Source: Actinomycetes bacterium (GTDB taxonomy: Bacteria > Actinomycetota > Acidimicrobiia > Acidimicrobiales > Aldehydirespiratoraceae). Taken from it: a stretch of DNA of 64,000 nt. The position numbers and the translations under genes were made by a program. Positions within the stretch are counted from its first letter, which is position 1, and each line of letters begins with the position of its first letter. Location: NCBI GenBank assembly GCA_024276495.1, contig JAJRXC010000003.1, positions 1 through 64,000 on the forward strand. The letters are read 5' to 3'. This document shows positions 17,496 through 26,085 of the stretch, one piece after another. The notes beneath the pieces are model-generated. The model did not search any database. It was given only the letters and a program-made list of their open reading frames with translations, and was not told where the DNA came from.

Positions 17496-18575
17496 TCAGC
17501 CACCACCTTCCATCACGCAGAGCAGGTTCTGTTGGAGCGCCGCCCCCGATGCGGCATGACCCACTCCTCGGTCGGCGTCGCCGCCGGCGATCCGACGGGC
17601 GACCTCGATGATGCGGGTCAACCCCGTCGCCATCACCGGGTCACCGGCCAGCGGTCCACCCGACGGGTTGACGACGGTCGTCTCATCGAGCCCGAGCGCG
17701 TCGCGAAGGATGATCTCCTCGTGCGCATGGGTGACGTGGAGCTCGGCCACGTCGATCGGCCCGGCGGCAACTCCCGCGCCGGTCGCAGCCAGCCGGGTCG
17801 ACGCCGAGTCGGTGAGGTCGCGCAGTCCGGCGTGATGCGACTCGATGCGGTGGTCGAGGCCGGTGATCCACACGGGGGTGTCGGTGAGCTCGCGGGCGCG
17901 GTCCCGGCGGGCGAGGAGCACGCCGGCGGCGCCGTCGGCCTTGGGCGAGACGTCGTGGGCCCGCAACGGGGCCATGTCGTAGGGGGCGGCGAGGAGCGAA
18001 TCGACCGACACCTCGCCGGCCACCTGGGCGTTGGGGTTCGTCATCGCCGCGGCCCGACTGCGCACGACGACGTCGGCGATGTCGGCCTCCGTGGCCCGGC
18101 CGGCGTCGATCAGCGCTCGGGCCTGGATCCCGGCCATCGCGTCGGGGTCGAGACCGAGCGGTGCGACGACGTACGGGTCGGCCTGGAGGTGGAACACCTC
18201 GCGGGCGTTGCACGGAGACGACTTCCCCGACCCGACGACCATCGCCACATCGATGTCTCCCATCTGCAGCCGGAGCCAGGCCTCGAACAGCGCCCACGCC
18301 CCGTCCATCTCGAGGTGCGACTCGTAGACCGGAGGCCAGGCCCCCATGCCGTCGACATTCGAGACGAACGCGAAGGGCATGCCGCCGAGATAGTCGCAGC
18401 TGCCCGCGATCGTGAACCCGACATCGCCGCGTTCGAGGTCCGCTTCGGCGAGCAGCCGGTTGACGACCTCCATGATCAAGACGACCTCGGGACCGTCGTA
18501 GCGGGCGTGGGCCTCGGTCTGGGCCACAGCGACGATCGCGATGTCTTCGGGAGCACGGTCTTCGGGAGTGGCCAT
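17496..18575 (-). CDS. Thiolase-like partner protein, module 2
   Basis: 359 residues from ATG 18575, overlapping the DUF35 stop (TGATG). Paralogue of 3791-4843, sharing YESHLEMDGAWALFEAW at the missing-Cys region, ADPYVVAPL, GLRDLT and NPSGGPLAGDPVMATG, where the GHP His is also lost (it remains in module 1). It likely pairs with the next gene's product. Catalytic residues look incomplete, so a structural or substrate-binding role is possible. Confidence 0.8.
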   Translation of the reverse strand: MATPEDRAPEDIAIVAVAQTEAHARYDGPEVVLIMEVVNRLLAEADLERGDVGFTIAGSCDYLGGMPFAFVSNVDGMGAWPPVYESHLEMDGAWALFEAWLRLQMGDIDVAMVVGSGKSSPCNAREVFHLQADPYVVAPLGLDPDAMAGIQARALIDAGRATEADIADVVVRSRAAAMTNPNAQVAGEVSVDSLLAAPYDMAPLRAHDVSPKADGAAGVLLARRDRARELTDTPVWITGLDHRIESHHAGLRDLTDSASTRLAATGAGVAAGPIDVAELHVTHAHEEIILRDALGLDETTVVNPSGGPLAGDPVMATGLTRIIEVARRIAGGDADRGVGHAASGAALQQNLLCVMEGGG

Positions 18576-19594
18576 CAGAAGTTGTGCTCCTTCACGAGCT
18601 CGGGATCGACATCGGGTTCGCCGGTGGGTTCCCAACGTTCGTACACGGCCTCGGTGAGGCCATAGCTGCGGTTGTCGACATCGTCGAAGCGGACCTCACC
18701 TCGGCCCACCGCGTCGTTCCAGATCATCTGGAGACGCAGACCGACCCGGAACTCGTCGATCGGGATGTCACGGATGTCGATCCCCCCGATCGTGGTGTCG
18801 GCCCCGTCGAGCAGGATCGAGCAGCGTATGTAGGGCTCGGTCTCGGTCTGGCCGTGGTATTGCACGGGGGTGATCTCCGTGAAGGACGTGACCGTGCCGC
18901 GGTCGGCGACCTCGACATCGTCGGCCTCGGTCATCGGAACCCGGTTGATCGCGTCGTAGCCACGGCTCGGCACGTGGATCTTGCCGTCGGCCGGGCTTCG
19001 CTGCCCGAGAATCCTTCCAACGCTCAGCCCTTGCAGGAACCGGCGGCGGTGGGGTTGCAACGGCTCCCTGATCCGAACGCCGATGAGATGTTCGGTGATC
19101 GCAACCGGCTCCGGGTCGGCGTCACCGGCCGCAGCCGGCCGCGGCATCGCCGGCGGCACGTCTCCGGGCACGAAGTGCACGTCGGTGATCGTTCCGAGCC
19201 CGTCGTCGTGGTAGCGCACGACGACCCGCATCCCGGTGGTCATCTTCTCGATGGAGCCGGCGTCGACCGCGTGCAGCATCGTCGTGTCGGCACCGTCCAG
19301 TTTGATCTGGGCGAACGCGAACGGATGATCGAACGGATGCTTCGACGTCGGTTCCGCGACCCAGGTCCAGGCGTCGACGGTGCCGGCGGGGCCCACCTCG
19401 ACGAGATGTTCGGGGCCGATGGTGGCGCCGGTCGCCGGGTCGTACTCGACCGGTGGGCACACCACCCGGTCCCCCACCCTCGTCCCGAGGATCCGGCCGT
19501 CGCGCAACCCCGTCAGGAACGGACCGATGATCGGGCCGGTGGTTCGGGTATAGGGATACTCGAGAGTGAAATCGATCTCAGGAAGTTCGGCCAT
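18575..19594 (-). CDS. Fused double DUF35 OB-fold protein, module 2
   Basis: 339 residues from ATG 19594. Two DUF35 units in one chain: unit 1 at about residues 1-145 (LEYPYTRTTGPIIGPFLTGL ... LDGADTTMLHAV ... MRVVVRYHDDG) and unit 2 at about 165-330 (QPHRRRFLQGLSVGRILGQ ... ILLDGADTTIGG ... LRLQMIWNDAV). A Pro/Ala linker joins them. In module 1 the same two units are separate overlapping genes (5418-5879 and 4840-5418), so a fusion or fission happened between copies. Zinc CxxC motifs are absent in both units. Confidence 0.86.
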   Translation of the reverse strand: MAELPEIDFTLEYPYTRTTGPIIGPFLTGLRDGRILGTRVGDRVVCPPVEYDPATGATIGPEHLVEVGPAGTVDAWTWVAEPTSKHPFDHPFAFAQIKLDGADTTMLHAVDAGSIEKMTTGMRVVVRYHDDGLGTITDVHFVPGDVPPAMPRPAAAGDADPEPVAITEHLIGVRIREPLQPHRRRFLQGLSVGRILGQRSPADGKIHVPSRGYDAINRVPMTEADDVEVADRGTVTSFTEITPVQYHGQTETEPYIRCSILLDGADTTIGGIDIRDIPIDEFRVGLRLQMIWNDAVGRGEVRFDDVDNRSYGLTEAVYERWEPTGEPDVDPELVKEHNF

Positions 19595-19646
19595 ACGCGG
19601 CTGATTCCACCACAGCCGCACGATTCTGCCCAAAACGAGGTTCGGA

Positions 19647-20702
19647 TCAGTCGTCGGTGTCCCGGAACGCCGCGGCCCGCTCGGCGATCGCGGTTCCGTC
19701 GAGGGACACGGTGCCATCGACGGCTTCCGCCGGCCATGCCACATCGAGACGAATCTCGTCGCCGAGCGGAAGGGGCCACGCCCACCACTCGGTCGACTCG
19801 CGATGACGGACGGGACGGCGCCGGTCGTTGCGGTCCTCGACGCTCTTCTTCGTGCCGAGGCGGACCAGCGCGCCCGGGGTGGGCACATCAGCCCGCCAGC
19901 GTCGGCTGCTGTGCCGGTTCGAGATCGTCGTTCCGTCGGGGTAGGTCAGATCGACGGTGATGACCTCCGGCGCGAGCCGGTGTTCGGCCCCGATCCCGGG
20001 GCTGAGGAACTCGATCGCCTCCCACGTCGGCGGCAGCACCCAGTCCCCGAGGGACGCGACGGTGAGGGTCAGCCCGAACCCGTCGGGTCCGACGACCAGG
20101 GCGTCGAGGGTGATCTCCGCGGTCTGACTGCGGGCGACGAGGCGGGGCAGCGGGACCGATGATCCGACGCGGGTGACCACCGCGTCGGCCGCGGGCCCCC
20201 ACCACGAGTAGTGCGTGTCGGCGCGTCGATCGAGCGCGGCGATGAGTCCCTCCACCTCGGACCGGTCGAGTCGGGCCGCGCCGAGCTCCACCAGACGACG
20301 GATCTCCCCGAGCCGGACGCCGAGGTGGCGAAGAACCGTGGCTGCGCCCGAACGGGGATCACCGAGGCAGCCGAGCAGCAGATCGAACGACGAGCGGCGG
20401 TCGTCTCCCGACAACGACTTTCCGTGGAGCGAGAGCTCGGCGCGAGGGCTGAACGGAGGATCGACGGCTCCTTCGGCGACCGGCTCGAAGCGATGACCCC
20501 GGATCGCCACGATGGCCCGCTCGAGGCGGGCCGTGTCGAGCGCGAACAGCTCGCAGAGCTCGGCCATGTCACCGGACGCGGTCGCGACGACTCCGAAGAG
20601 CAGGTATTCGGTTCCGCATCGTTCGTCGCCCATGGCCCCCGCGGTCCCCAACGCAACATCGAGGGCCATGCGGGCACCAGCGTCCAGCTGGAGACTCGTC
20701 AT
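19647..20702 (-). CDS. Stand-alone Clp N-domain protein
   Basis: 351 residues from ATG 20702. Residues ~1-65 (LDAGARMALDVALGTA, GTEYLLFGVVA) and ~85-145 (SFDLLLGCLGD, ATVLRHLGVRLGEIRRLVEL) form the two repeats of a Clp N-terminal domain, the part of ClpC/ClpA that binds adaptors and substrates. No AAA ATPase module follows. Residues ~150-350 are a beta-rich domain with many tryptophans, unrecognised. It could compete for or recruit Clp adaptors. It sits between module 2 and its amidohydrolase, on the same strand. Confidence 0.68.
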   Translation of the reverse strand: MTSLQLDAGARMALDVALGTAGAMGDERCGTEYLLFGVVATASGDMAELCELFALDTARLERAIVAIRGHRFEPVAEGAVDPPFSPRAELSLHGKSLSGDDRRSSFDLLLGCLGDPRSGAATVLRHLGVRLGEIRRLVELGAARLDRSEVEGLIAALDRRADTHYSWWGPAADAVVTRVGSSVPLPRLVARSQTAEITLDALVVGPDGFGLTLTVASLGDWVLPPTWEAIEFLSPGIGAEHRLAPEVITVDLTYPDGTTISNRHSSRRWRADVPTPGALVRLGTKKSVEDRNDRRRPVRHRESTEWWAWPLPLGDEIRLDVAWPAEAVDGTVSLDGTAIAERAAAFRDTDD

Positions 20703-20793
20703 CACCAAAACCGTATGCGGGTGAGGGAAAGGCCAGCCTGAGTCGTTCGGATCAAACCGACCCGGGTCGACCTCGGTGGAGAGACGCGAGACG

Positions 20794-22530
20794 TCAGCGT
20801 CGTCCGCGAACCAGCCGGCCGGGCCGGGCGCCGGTGTCGACGCCGTCGCGGCGTGTGACCTCACCGGCGACGATCGTCGCGACATACCCGTCGGCTCCCT
20901 GGATCAGGCGTCGGCCGCCAGCGGGGAGGTCGTGGACCAGCTCGGGCATCCGGAGATCGAGCCGGTCGTGATCGATCACGTTGAGATCGGCCCGCTTGCC
21001 GACCTCGATGGTGCCGCGATCGGTCATGCCGAACAGGGCGGCGGTGTCCTTGGTCTGCTTCCGCACGACCCACTCGAGCGGTAGGCGCTCGCCACGGGTC
21101 CGGCCGCGGGTCCAATGGGAGATCATCGTGGTCGGCAGCGAGGCATCACAGATCAACCCGCAGTGGGCCCCGCCGTCGCCCAGTCCGACGACGGCTTGCG
21201 GATGGGTGAGCTGCTCACGGATCGCGTCGTGGTTGCCGTCGACATAGTTGTAGAGCGGCAGCATCAACAAGGCGGTGCCGTCGTCGGCGCACAACGCGTC
21301 GTAGGCGGCCTCCTCGGAAGTGACCGATGTCGCCTCGGCGATCCCGGCGACCGAACGATCGTGGGTCGGTTCGTAGTCGGGCGGGTCGCCCAGCACGTAG
21401 AGCGAGTCGAGCATCCCGGCGGCGAGCATCGCGATCCCCTCGTGGATCGATCCGGTACCGGCGTCGTTCTCCTCGGAGAGGATGGCCGCTTTGATCTCGG
21501 GCCGGCGAAGCTCGGCGATCCTCTCCTGCATCGGCAACTCGGCGAGCGCCAGATAGGTCGGCCGCAGCATGAACGGATGACCGGTCTGGAAGCCGATCAG
21601 CACCCCGAATGGTCGACCGGCGACCTGGGGGTGGAGCTGGGCGCCCTCGGCCGTCGCCGCGAGCGTTGCCGCCATCTGCTCCTTCCAGAGGTCCGGGGCC
21701 GCGGGGACCTGCAACATCGCGAACGTGACCGGTTGGCCGGTCTCGGCCGAGAGGCGACGCATCCAGTCGACTTCCTTCATGGGCGCCACGATGTCGAGCC
21801 CGGCCGCCCCCGCGGGTGCCAGCTCGAAGACGCCACCTCCGCCGTCACGTAGCGCACGACCCAACGCGAAGAGCTCGTCTTCGGCCGCGAAGGTGCCGGG
21901 GACCGGTTCGCCGTCCATCGCCCGGTGACCCAGCGTGCGCGACGTGGAGACTCCGAGCGCGCCGGCTTCGACCGCTTCCCGTACGATCTGCGCCATCTGG
22001 GCGATCTCCTCGGGACTGGCGGCCTCGTTCCTGGCGCCCCGCTCCCCCATGACGTAGGCGCGCACGGACCCGTGGGGAATCTGGGTGCCGACGTCGACGG
22101 ACCAGCGGAGCCGGTCGAGGGTATCGAGGTATTGCGGGAACGTCTCCCAGCCCCAGGCGATGCCCTCGCTGAGCGCGGCGCCGGGAATGTCCTCGACCCC
22201 TTCCATCAGCTGGATCAACCACTCCTCGGTTCCGGGCCGCACCGGCGCGAACCCGACACCGCAGTTGCCCATGACCAATGTCGTCACCCCGTGCAGAGAT
22301 GTCGGCTCGAGCGTCTCGTCCCAGGTGACCTGGCCGTCGTAGTGGGTGTGGATGTCGACGAAACCGGGGGTGACGATCATCCCGCTCGCGTCGATCACCT
22401 CACGGGCGTCGCCATCGAGGTCGGCGCCGACCGCGACGATCAGCCCGTCGCGGACGGCGACATTGGCAACCCGAAGATCGGCACCGGTGCCGTCCACCAC
22501 GGTGCCGTTGCGGATCAGGAGGTCAAACAT
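20794..22530 (-). CDS. D-aminoacylase-like amidohydrolase, second copy
   Basis: 578 residues. Motifs match the copy at 5966-7651: LIRNGTVVDGTGADLR, DIHTHYDGQVTWDE, GVTTLVMGNCGVGFAPV, GVSTSRTLGHRAMDG, GDGGAHCGLICDAS. A zinc-dependent amide hydrolase of the N-acyl-D-amino-acid deacylase branch. Like the first copy it lies 5' of a thiolase/DUF35 module (here with the Clp N-domain gene between). The duplicate pairing hints at a functional link to that pathway. The substrate is unknown. Confidence 0.86.
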   Translation of the reverse strand: MFDLLIRNGTVVDGTGADLRVANVAVRDGLIVAVGADLDGDAREVIDASGMIVTPGFVDIHTHYDGQVTWDETLEPTSLHGVTTLVMGNCGVGFAPVRPGTEEWLIQLMEGVEDIPGAALSEGIAWGWETFPQYLDTLDRLRWSVDVGTQIPHGSVRAYVMGERGARNEAASPEEIAQMAQIVREAVEAGALGVSTSRTLGHRAMDGEPVPGTFAAEDELFALGRALRDGGGGVFELAPAGAAGLDIVAPMKEVDWMRRLSAETGQPVTFAMLQVPAAPDLWKEQMAATLAATAEGAQLHPQVAGRPFGVLIGFQTGHPFMLRPTYLALAELPMQERIAELRRPEIKAAILSEENDAGTGSIHEGIAMLAAGMLDSLYVLGDPPDYEPTHDRSVAGIAEATSVTSEEAAYDALCADDGTALLMLPLYNYVDGNHDAIREQLTHPQAVVGLGDGGAHCGLICDASLPTTMISHWTRGRTRGERLPLEWVVRKQTKDTAALFGMTDRGTIEVGKRADLNVIDHDRLDLRMPELVHDLPAGGRRLIQGADGYVATIVAGEVTRRDGVDTGARPGRLVRGRR

Positions 22531-22619
22531 GTCGGAGTCCCATCGGCGGAGGCGGTGCCCGCGGCAACGTCACGCGAGCACGCCACCCTAGATCGCCGCC
22601 GAGCCGAGTTCGAACTCGT

Positions 22620-23576
22620 TCAGCGAGGCAGGATCTCCGTGGCGGCCACGGTCTCGTCGAAGGTGCCGTCGCACCGGGTCGGGTCGCCGGTGTCGAGTCC
22701 GAGCGTGAACCACGCTTCGCGCTGGTCGGCCGATCCGTGGGTCCAGCTCTCCTGGTTGACGACCTGGCCGGCCGACTCCTGGATGCGGTCGTCGCCGACC
22801 GCCGCGGCCGCCCGCAACCCCTCTCGCAGGTCACCGGCGTCGAGATACAGCAGATTGTCGTTGCCCTCGAACGTCTGCGGACGCCTCGAGGCCACGCTGG
22901 CCCACGACCCGGCGAGACAGTCGGATTGGAGCTCGAGGCGAATCGTGAGCCCGTTCGCCTCCGTCTGCGATCCCGCGCTCTGTTGACGGCCGCGCACGTC
23001 GGCCGACACCCCGGTCACCGTCTGGACATGGTGGGCGACCTCGTGCGCCACGACATAGGCCTGGGCGAAGTCTCCGCCCGCTTCGAACTGGGGGCCGGCC
23101 AGCACGTCGAAGAAGGCGGCGTCGAGATACACCTGTTCGTCGGCCGGGCAGTAGAAGGGCCCCGACGCAGACGTCGCGTCGCCACATCCACCGGTGACGA
23201 CGCGGTCGTTGAAGATCACCATCGTGGCCCGCCGGTAGTCGGTCAGGCTCGCCTCCCAGTAGTCCTGCACGTCGGTGAACACGACCTCGAGGAACTCGTC
23301 ACGTTCGGCCACCGGACCCGACGTGGCCCCACCCGTCGACGCCCCCTGGGTCATCTGATCGAGGATGTCACCGAGCCCGCCACCGTCGCCGCCGGATCCG
23401 AGCAGCGAGATCACGATGACGACGATCACCCCGGCGAGGCCGGCGCCACCCACTCCCGCGCCCGCCTTGCCGCCGCGGCTGGTCGGCATCGGAAACGGCA
23501 TCCGGGCCCGGCCGCCACCTGCGCGGGCGCGGTACTCGACGTCCCGGGTCCGTGCTCCTCGTCGTATCTTGACCAT
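22620..23576 (-). CDS. Neutral zinc metallopeptidase (YpfJ family)
   Basis: 318 residues. Single membrane anchor at about residues 46-60 (GVIVVIVISLLGS), low-complexity linker, then the YpfJ/PF04228 domain: FCPADEQVYLDAAFF-like PFYCPADEQVYLD, the zinc site AYVVAHEVAHHVQ (HExxH), and LELQSDCLAGSWA. The family is a putative secreted zinc protease with few characterised members. It follows the phosphatase gene by 3 bp, so they are cotranscribed. Confidence 0.88.
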   Translation of the reverse strand: MVKIRRGARTRDVEYRARAGGGRARMPFPMPTSRGGKAGAGVGGAGLAGVIVVIVISLLGSGGDGGGLGDILDQMTQGASTGGATSGPVAERDEFLEVVFTDVQDYWEASLTDYRRATMVIFNDRVVTGGCGDATSASGPFYCPADEQVYLDAAFFDVLAGPQFEAGGDFAQAYVVAHEVAHHVQTVTGVSADVRGRQQSAGSQTEANGLTIRLELQSDCLAGSWASVASRRPQTFEGNDNLLYLDAGDLREGLRAAAAVGDDRIQESAGQVVNQESWTHGSADQREAWFTLGLDTGDPTRCDGTFDETVAATEILPR

Positions 23577-23579
23577 CGA

Positions 23580-24146
23580 TCATCCTCCTCGGGGATCCCG
23601 ACCGTAGGCCACGAGCGCGGTCGCGATGATGCGCAACTCCCGGTCGAGACGTCGGCCCGTGCGTCGATACACGTCGATGGGCTCGCCGGCCGGATCGGCG
23701 ACCTCCTCGGCCGCCCGACCGATCAGCGACCCCTCGCGTTGTTCTCCGAGCATCCGTATCCTCACCGCTGCGCTCGTCGCCTCGTCCGGGCCGGCCCCGG
23801 CCAGCAATCGGGCCAGCTCCGACGGCAAGAAGACGCTCGAGCGCAGGGATTCGTCGCGTCCGATCACGGCCCCGGCGTGGTCGCGGGTCATCGCCAGGAC
23901 CAGGTCGACGTCGAGGTCGGCGGCGTCGATGCGCCGGCTGCGATGAGAGGAGAGGTCCAGCCCCATCTCTTCCATGACGGCCACCGCGTGCGCCGTCGCG
24001 GGCCGGCCACCCCATCCGAGGGTCCCGGCCGACGCCACGGTCGCCGCCACCCCGGCATCGGCCAGTCGGGACCCGAGGATCGCCGCGGCCATCGGAGATC
24101 GACACGTGTTGCCGGTGCACACGGCCAGGACCCGGAGAATCGCCAC
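23580..24146 (-). CDS. Low-molecular-weight protein tyrosine phosphatase
   Basis: 188 residues from GTG 24146 (GTG 24152 or 24155 also possible). The P-loop CTGNTCRS at residues 10-17 fits CX5R(S/T), and a late VADPAG motif holds the general-acid Asp. It dephosphorylates tyrosine-phosphate (some homologues work on arginine-phosphate). Divergent from the CoA transferase; the 78-bp gap holds both promoters. Upstream of and coupled to the YpfJ-type protease. Confidence 0.85.
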   Translation of the reverse strand: MAILRVLAVCTGNTCRSPMAAAILGSRLADAGVAATVASAGTLGWGGRPATAHAVAVMEEMGLDLSSHRSRRIDAADLDVDLVLAMTRDHAGAVIGRDESLRSSVFLPSELARLLAGAGPDEATSAAVRIRMLGEQREGSLIGRAAEEVADPAGEPIDVYRRTGRRLDRELRIIATALVAYGRDPRGG

Positions 24147-24224
24147 GGCCACCACGATCGCACGTTGAGCGATCCGTGCACGAGTGCTACACCACCGGGA
24201 CCACCCCAACCCAAGGAGACCACG

Positions 24225-25439
24225 ATGTCGGGACCACTCGCGGGAGTGAAGGTCGTCGAGTTGGGCGTGTGGGTGGCCGGCCCGGCCGCCGGAGGCATCC
24301 TCGCCGACTGGGGCGCCGACGTCGTCAAGATCGAGCCGCTCACCGGCGACCCGGCCCGGATCTTCCAGCGGATGCTCGGCTCCGACATGCCCACCAATCC
24401 GGTGTTCGAGATGGACAACCGATCGAAGAGGTCGATCGCCTTGGACCTGGCGACCGACGAGGGTCTGGACATCGCGAGCTCGCTGATCGCCGAAGCCGAC
24501 GTGTTCGTCACGAACGTCCGGTTGGCCGGCCTGGACCGGCTCGGCCTCGATCCCGACACGTTGACCGCAGCCCACCCCGGCCTGATCTATGCCGCGATCA
24601 CCGGTTTCGGCCTCGACGGCCCCGACAAGGACAAGGCCGCCTACGACATCGCCGCGTTCTGGGCCCGTTCCGGCATCGCCCACATGTTGACCACGGAGGG
24701 AAGCGACCCGCCGTTTCAGCGGGGAGGGATGGGCGATCACAACGCCGGCCTGGCCGGTGCGGCGGCCATCTCCGCCGCTCTCTACCACCGCGAGAAGACC
24801 GGAGAGGGTCAGCTCGTTTCGACCTCGTTGTTTCGAGAAGGGATCTACACGCTGAGCTTCGATCTCTCGATCACCGTCGGGTGGGGCCTGACCCTCGGTG
24901 TCGGCGACCGCGAGACGATGCACAATCCCAGCACCAACAACTATGTGACCGGCGACGGAAGACGCTTCTGGGTGGTCGGGCTCGAGGGGGACCGCCATTG
25001 GCCTCCGATGGCTCGGGTCGTCGGCCATCCCGAGTGGATCGACGACGAGCGGTGGGCGACCGCGATGGATCGGGCGATCAACGGGCGCGAGCTGATCGCC
25101 GAGCTCGATCGGATCTTCGTCACCCGCACGCTCGACGAGTGGGCCGGCATCTTCGCGGGCGAGCCGGACTTCTTCTGGGCGCCGGTGCAGTCCCCCGACG
25201 ACCTTCTCGCCGACCCCCAGTTCCACGCGGCCGGCGGACTCGTCGAGGTGCCGGACGGGACGAGCACGACGTCGATGATCGCGACGCCATGCGACTTCCA
25301 CGGCACACCGTGGGCACCGCGCGGGCTCGCGCCGAAGCTCGGTGAGCACACGGTGGAGATCCTCGAACAGCTTGGTCGAAGCGGCGAGCTGGCCGACTTG
25401 GTCGAGGCCGGCGCGGTCGGAGTCGTCGAGTCGGGATGA
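24225..25439 (+). CDS. CoA transferase, CaiB/BaiF family III
   Basis: 404 residues from ATG 24225 with AAGGAG 7 bp upstream. Starts LAGVKVVELGVWVAGPAAGGILADWGADVVKIE in the order typical of the family, then RSKRSIALDL, NVRLAGLDRLGLD, and GGMGDHNAGLAGA containing the catalytic Asp (~169). It moves CoA between acyl donors and carboxylate acceptors. It may activate a substrate or recycle CoA for the acyl-CoA catabolic genes nearby. Confidence 0.92.
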   Translation: MSGPLAGVKVVELGVWVAGPAAGGILADWGADVVKIEPLTGDPARIFQRMLGSDMPTNPVFEMDNRSKRSIALDLATDEGLDIASSLIAEADVFVTNVRLAGLDRLGLDPDTLTAAHPGLIYAAITGFGLDGPDKDKAAYDIAAFWARSGIAHMLTTEGSDPPFQRGGMGDHNAGLAGAAAISAALYHREKTGEGQLVSTSLFREGIYTLSFDLSITVGWGLTLGVGDRETMHNPSTNNYVTGDGRRFWVVGLEGDRHWPPMARVVGHPEWIDDERWATAMDRAINGRELIAELDRIFVTRTLDEWAGIFAGEPDFFWAPVQSPDDLLADPQFHAAGGLVEVPDGTSTTSMIATPCDFHGTPWAPRGLAPKLGEHTVEILEQLGRSGELADLVEAGAVGVVESG

Positions 25440-25475
25440 CGTCGCAGCACGACGTTCGCCCGCCAGACTGGGGCT

Positions 25476-26069
25476 GTGTGGTGGACCGAGCTCCGAGGCC
25501 TGATCGCTGTCGCCCTGGTCGCGGGAGGAATCGCGTACGCGTGGACCGAGATCGAGGGACGAGCGACCGTCGACGAAGAGGTCGCGACCGTCACGACGAC
25601 GACCACCACCACGACGACCGCTCCCCCCACCACCACGCTCGACAACGACGCACGAAACCTCTTGATCTGTGAACGAGCCCGGAGTTTCGCCGAGGAGGCC
25701 GAGCTGGTCGATCCGGCGGCGGGCCCGGGGCCGGTCGCCCGGCTCGCCCTCGACTTCTGGCGTGAGGTGAACGAGCTGGCCAGCCGCGAGGTGCAGGCGG
25801 AGATGTCGGCCGTCGTGACTTACTACGAGGACTATCTCGAGACGGCCGCCCCGTTCGACTTCGACCCGGCCCGGATCATCCTCGAAGGCGACAAGGAGAA
25901 GCTCCAACAGTTGCTGACCCGGCCCGCGCCCGGGCTCGCACCCTCACGGGCGTTGATCAGTTTCTGCGGCGTCACCGTTCCCGATCAGCCGTCGATGCGG
26001 GCCGACGACTTCGACAGGCTCGAACGTCGACTCCTCGGGATCGACGAGGAGGACGACGGCGACAGCTGA
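25476..26069 (+). CDS. Membrane-anchored protein with Thr linker, unknown
   Basis: 197 residues from GTG 25476. N-terminal transmembrane segment (LRGLIAVALVAGGIAYAW), then a run of nine threonines with Pro (a cell-envelope type spacer), then an extracellular helical domain of ~140 residues with two cysteines (LICERA, ISFCGV). No family recognised. Starts 36 bp after the CoA transferase, so it may be cotranscribed. Confidence 0.65.
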   Translation: MWWTELRGLIAVALVAGGIAYAWTEIEGRATVDEEVATVTTTTTTTTTAPPTTTLDNDARNLLICERARSFAEEAELVDPAAGPGPVARLALDFWREVNELASREVQAEMSAVVTYYEDYLETAAPFDFDPARIILEGDKEKLQQLLTRPAPGLAPSRALISFCGVTVPDQPSMRADDFDRLERRLLGIDEEDDGDS

Positions 26070-26085
26070 GGCACCCGCCGCGCGT

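Noticed and set aside
23580-25907. Long minus-strand frame over the CoA transferase
   Set aside because: Only the last 188 codons carry a known domain; the rest is antisense to a clear plus-strand gene.
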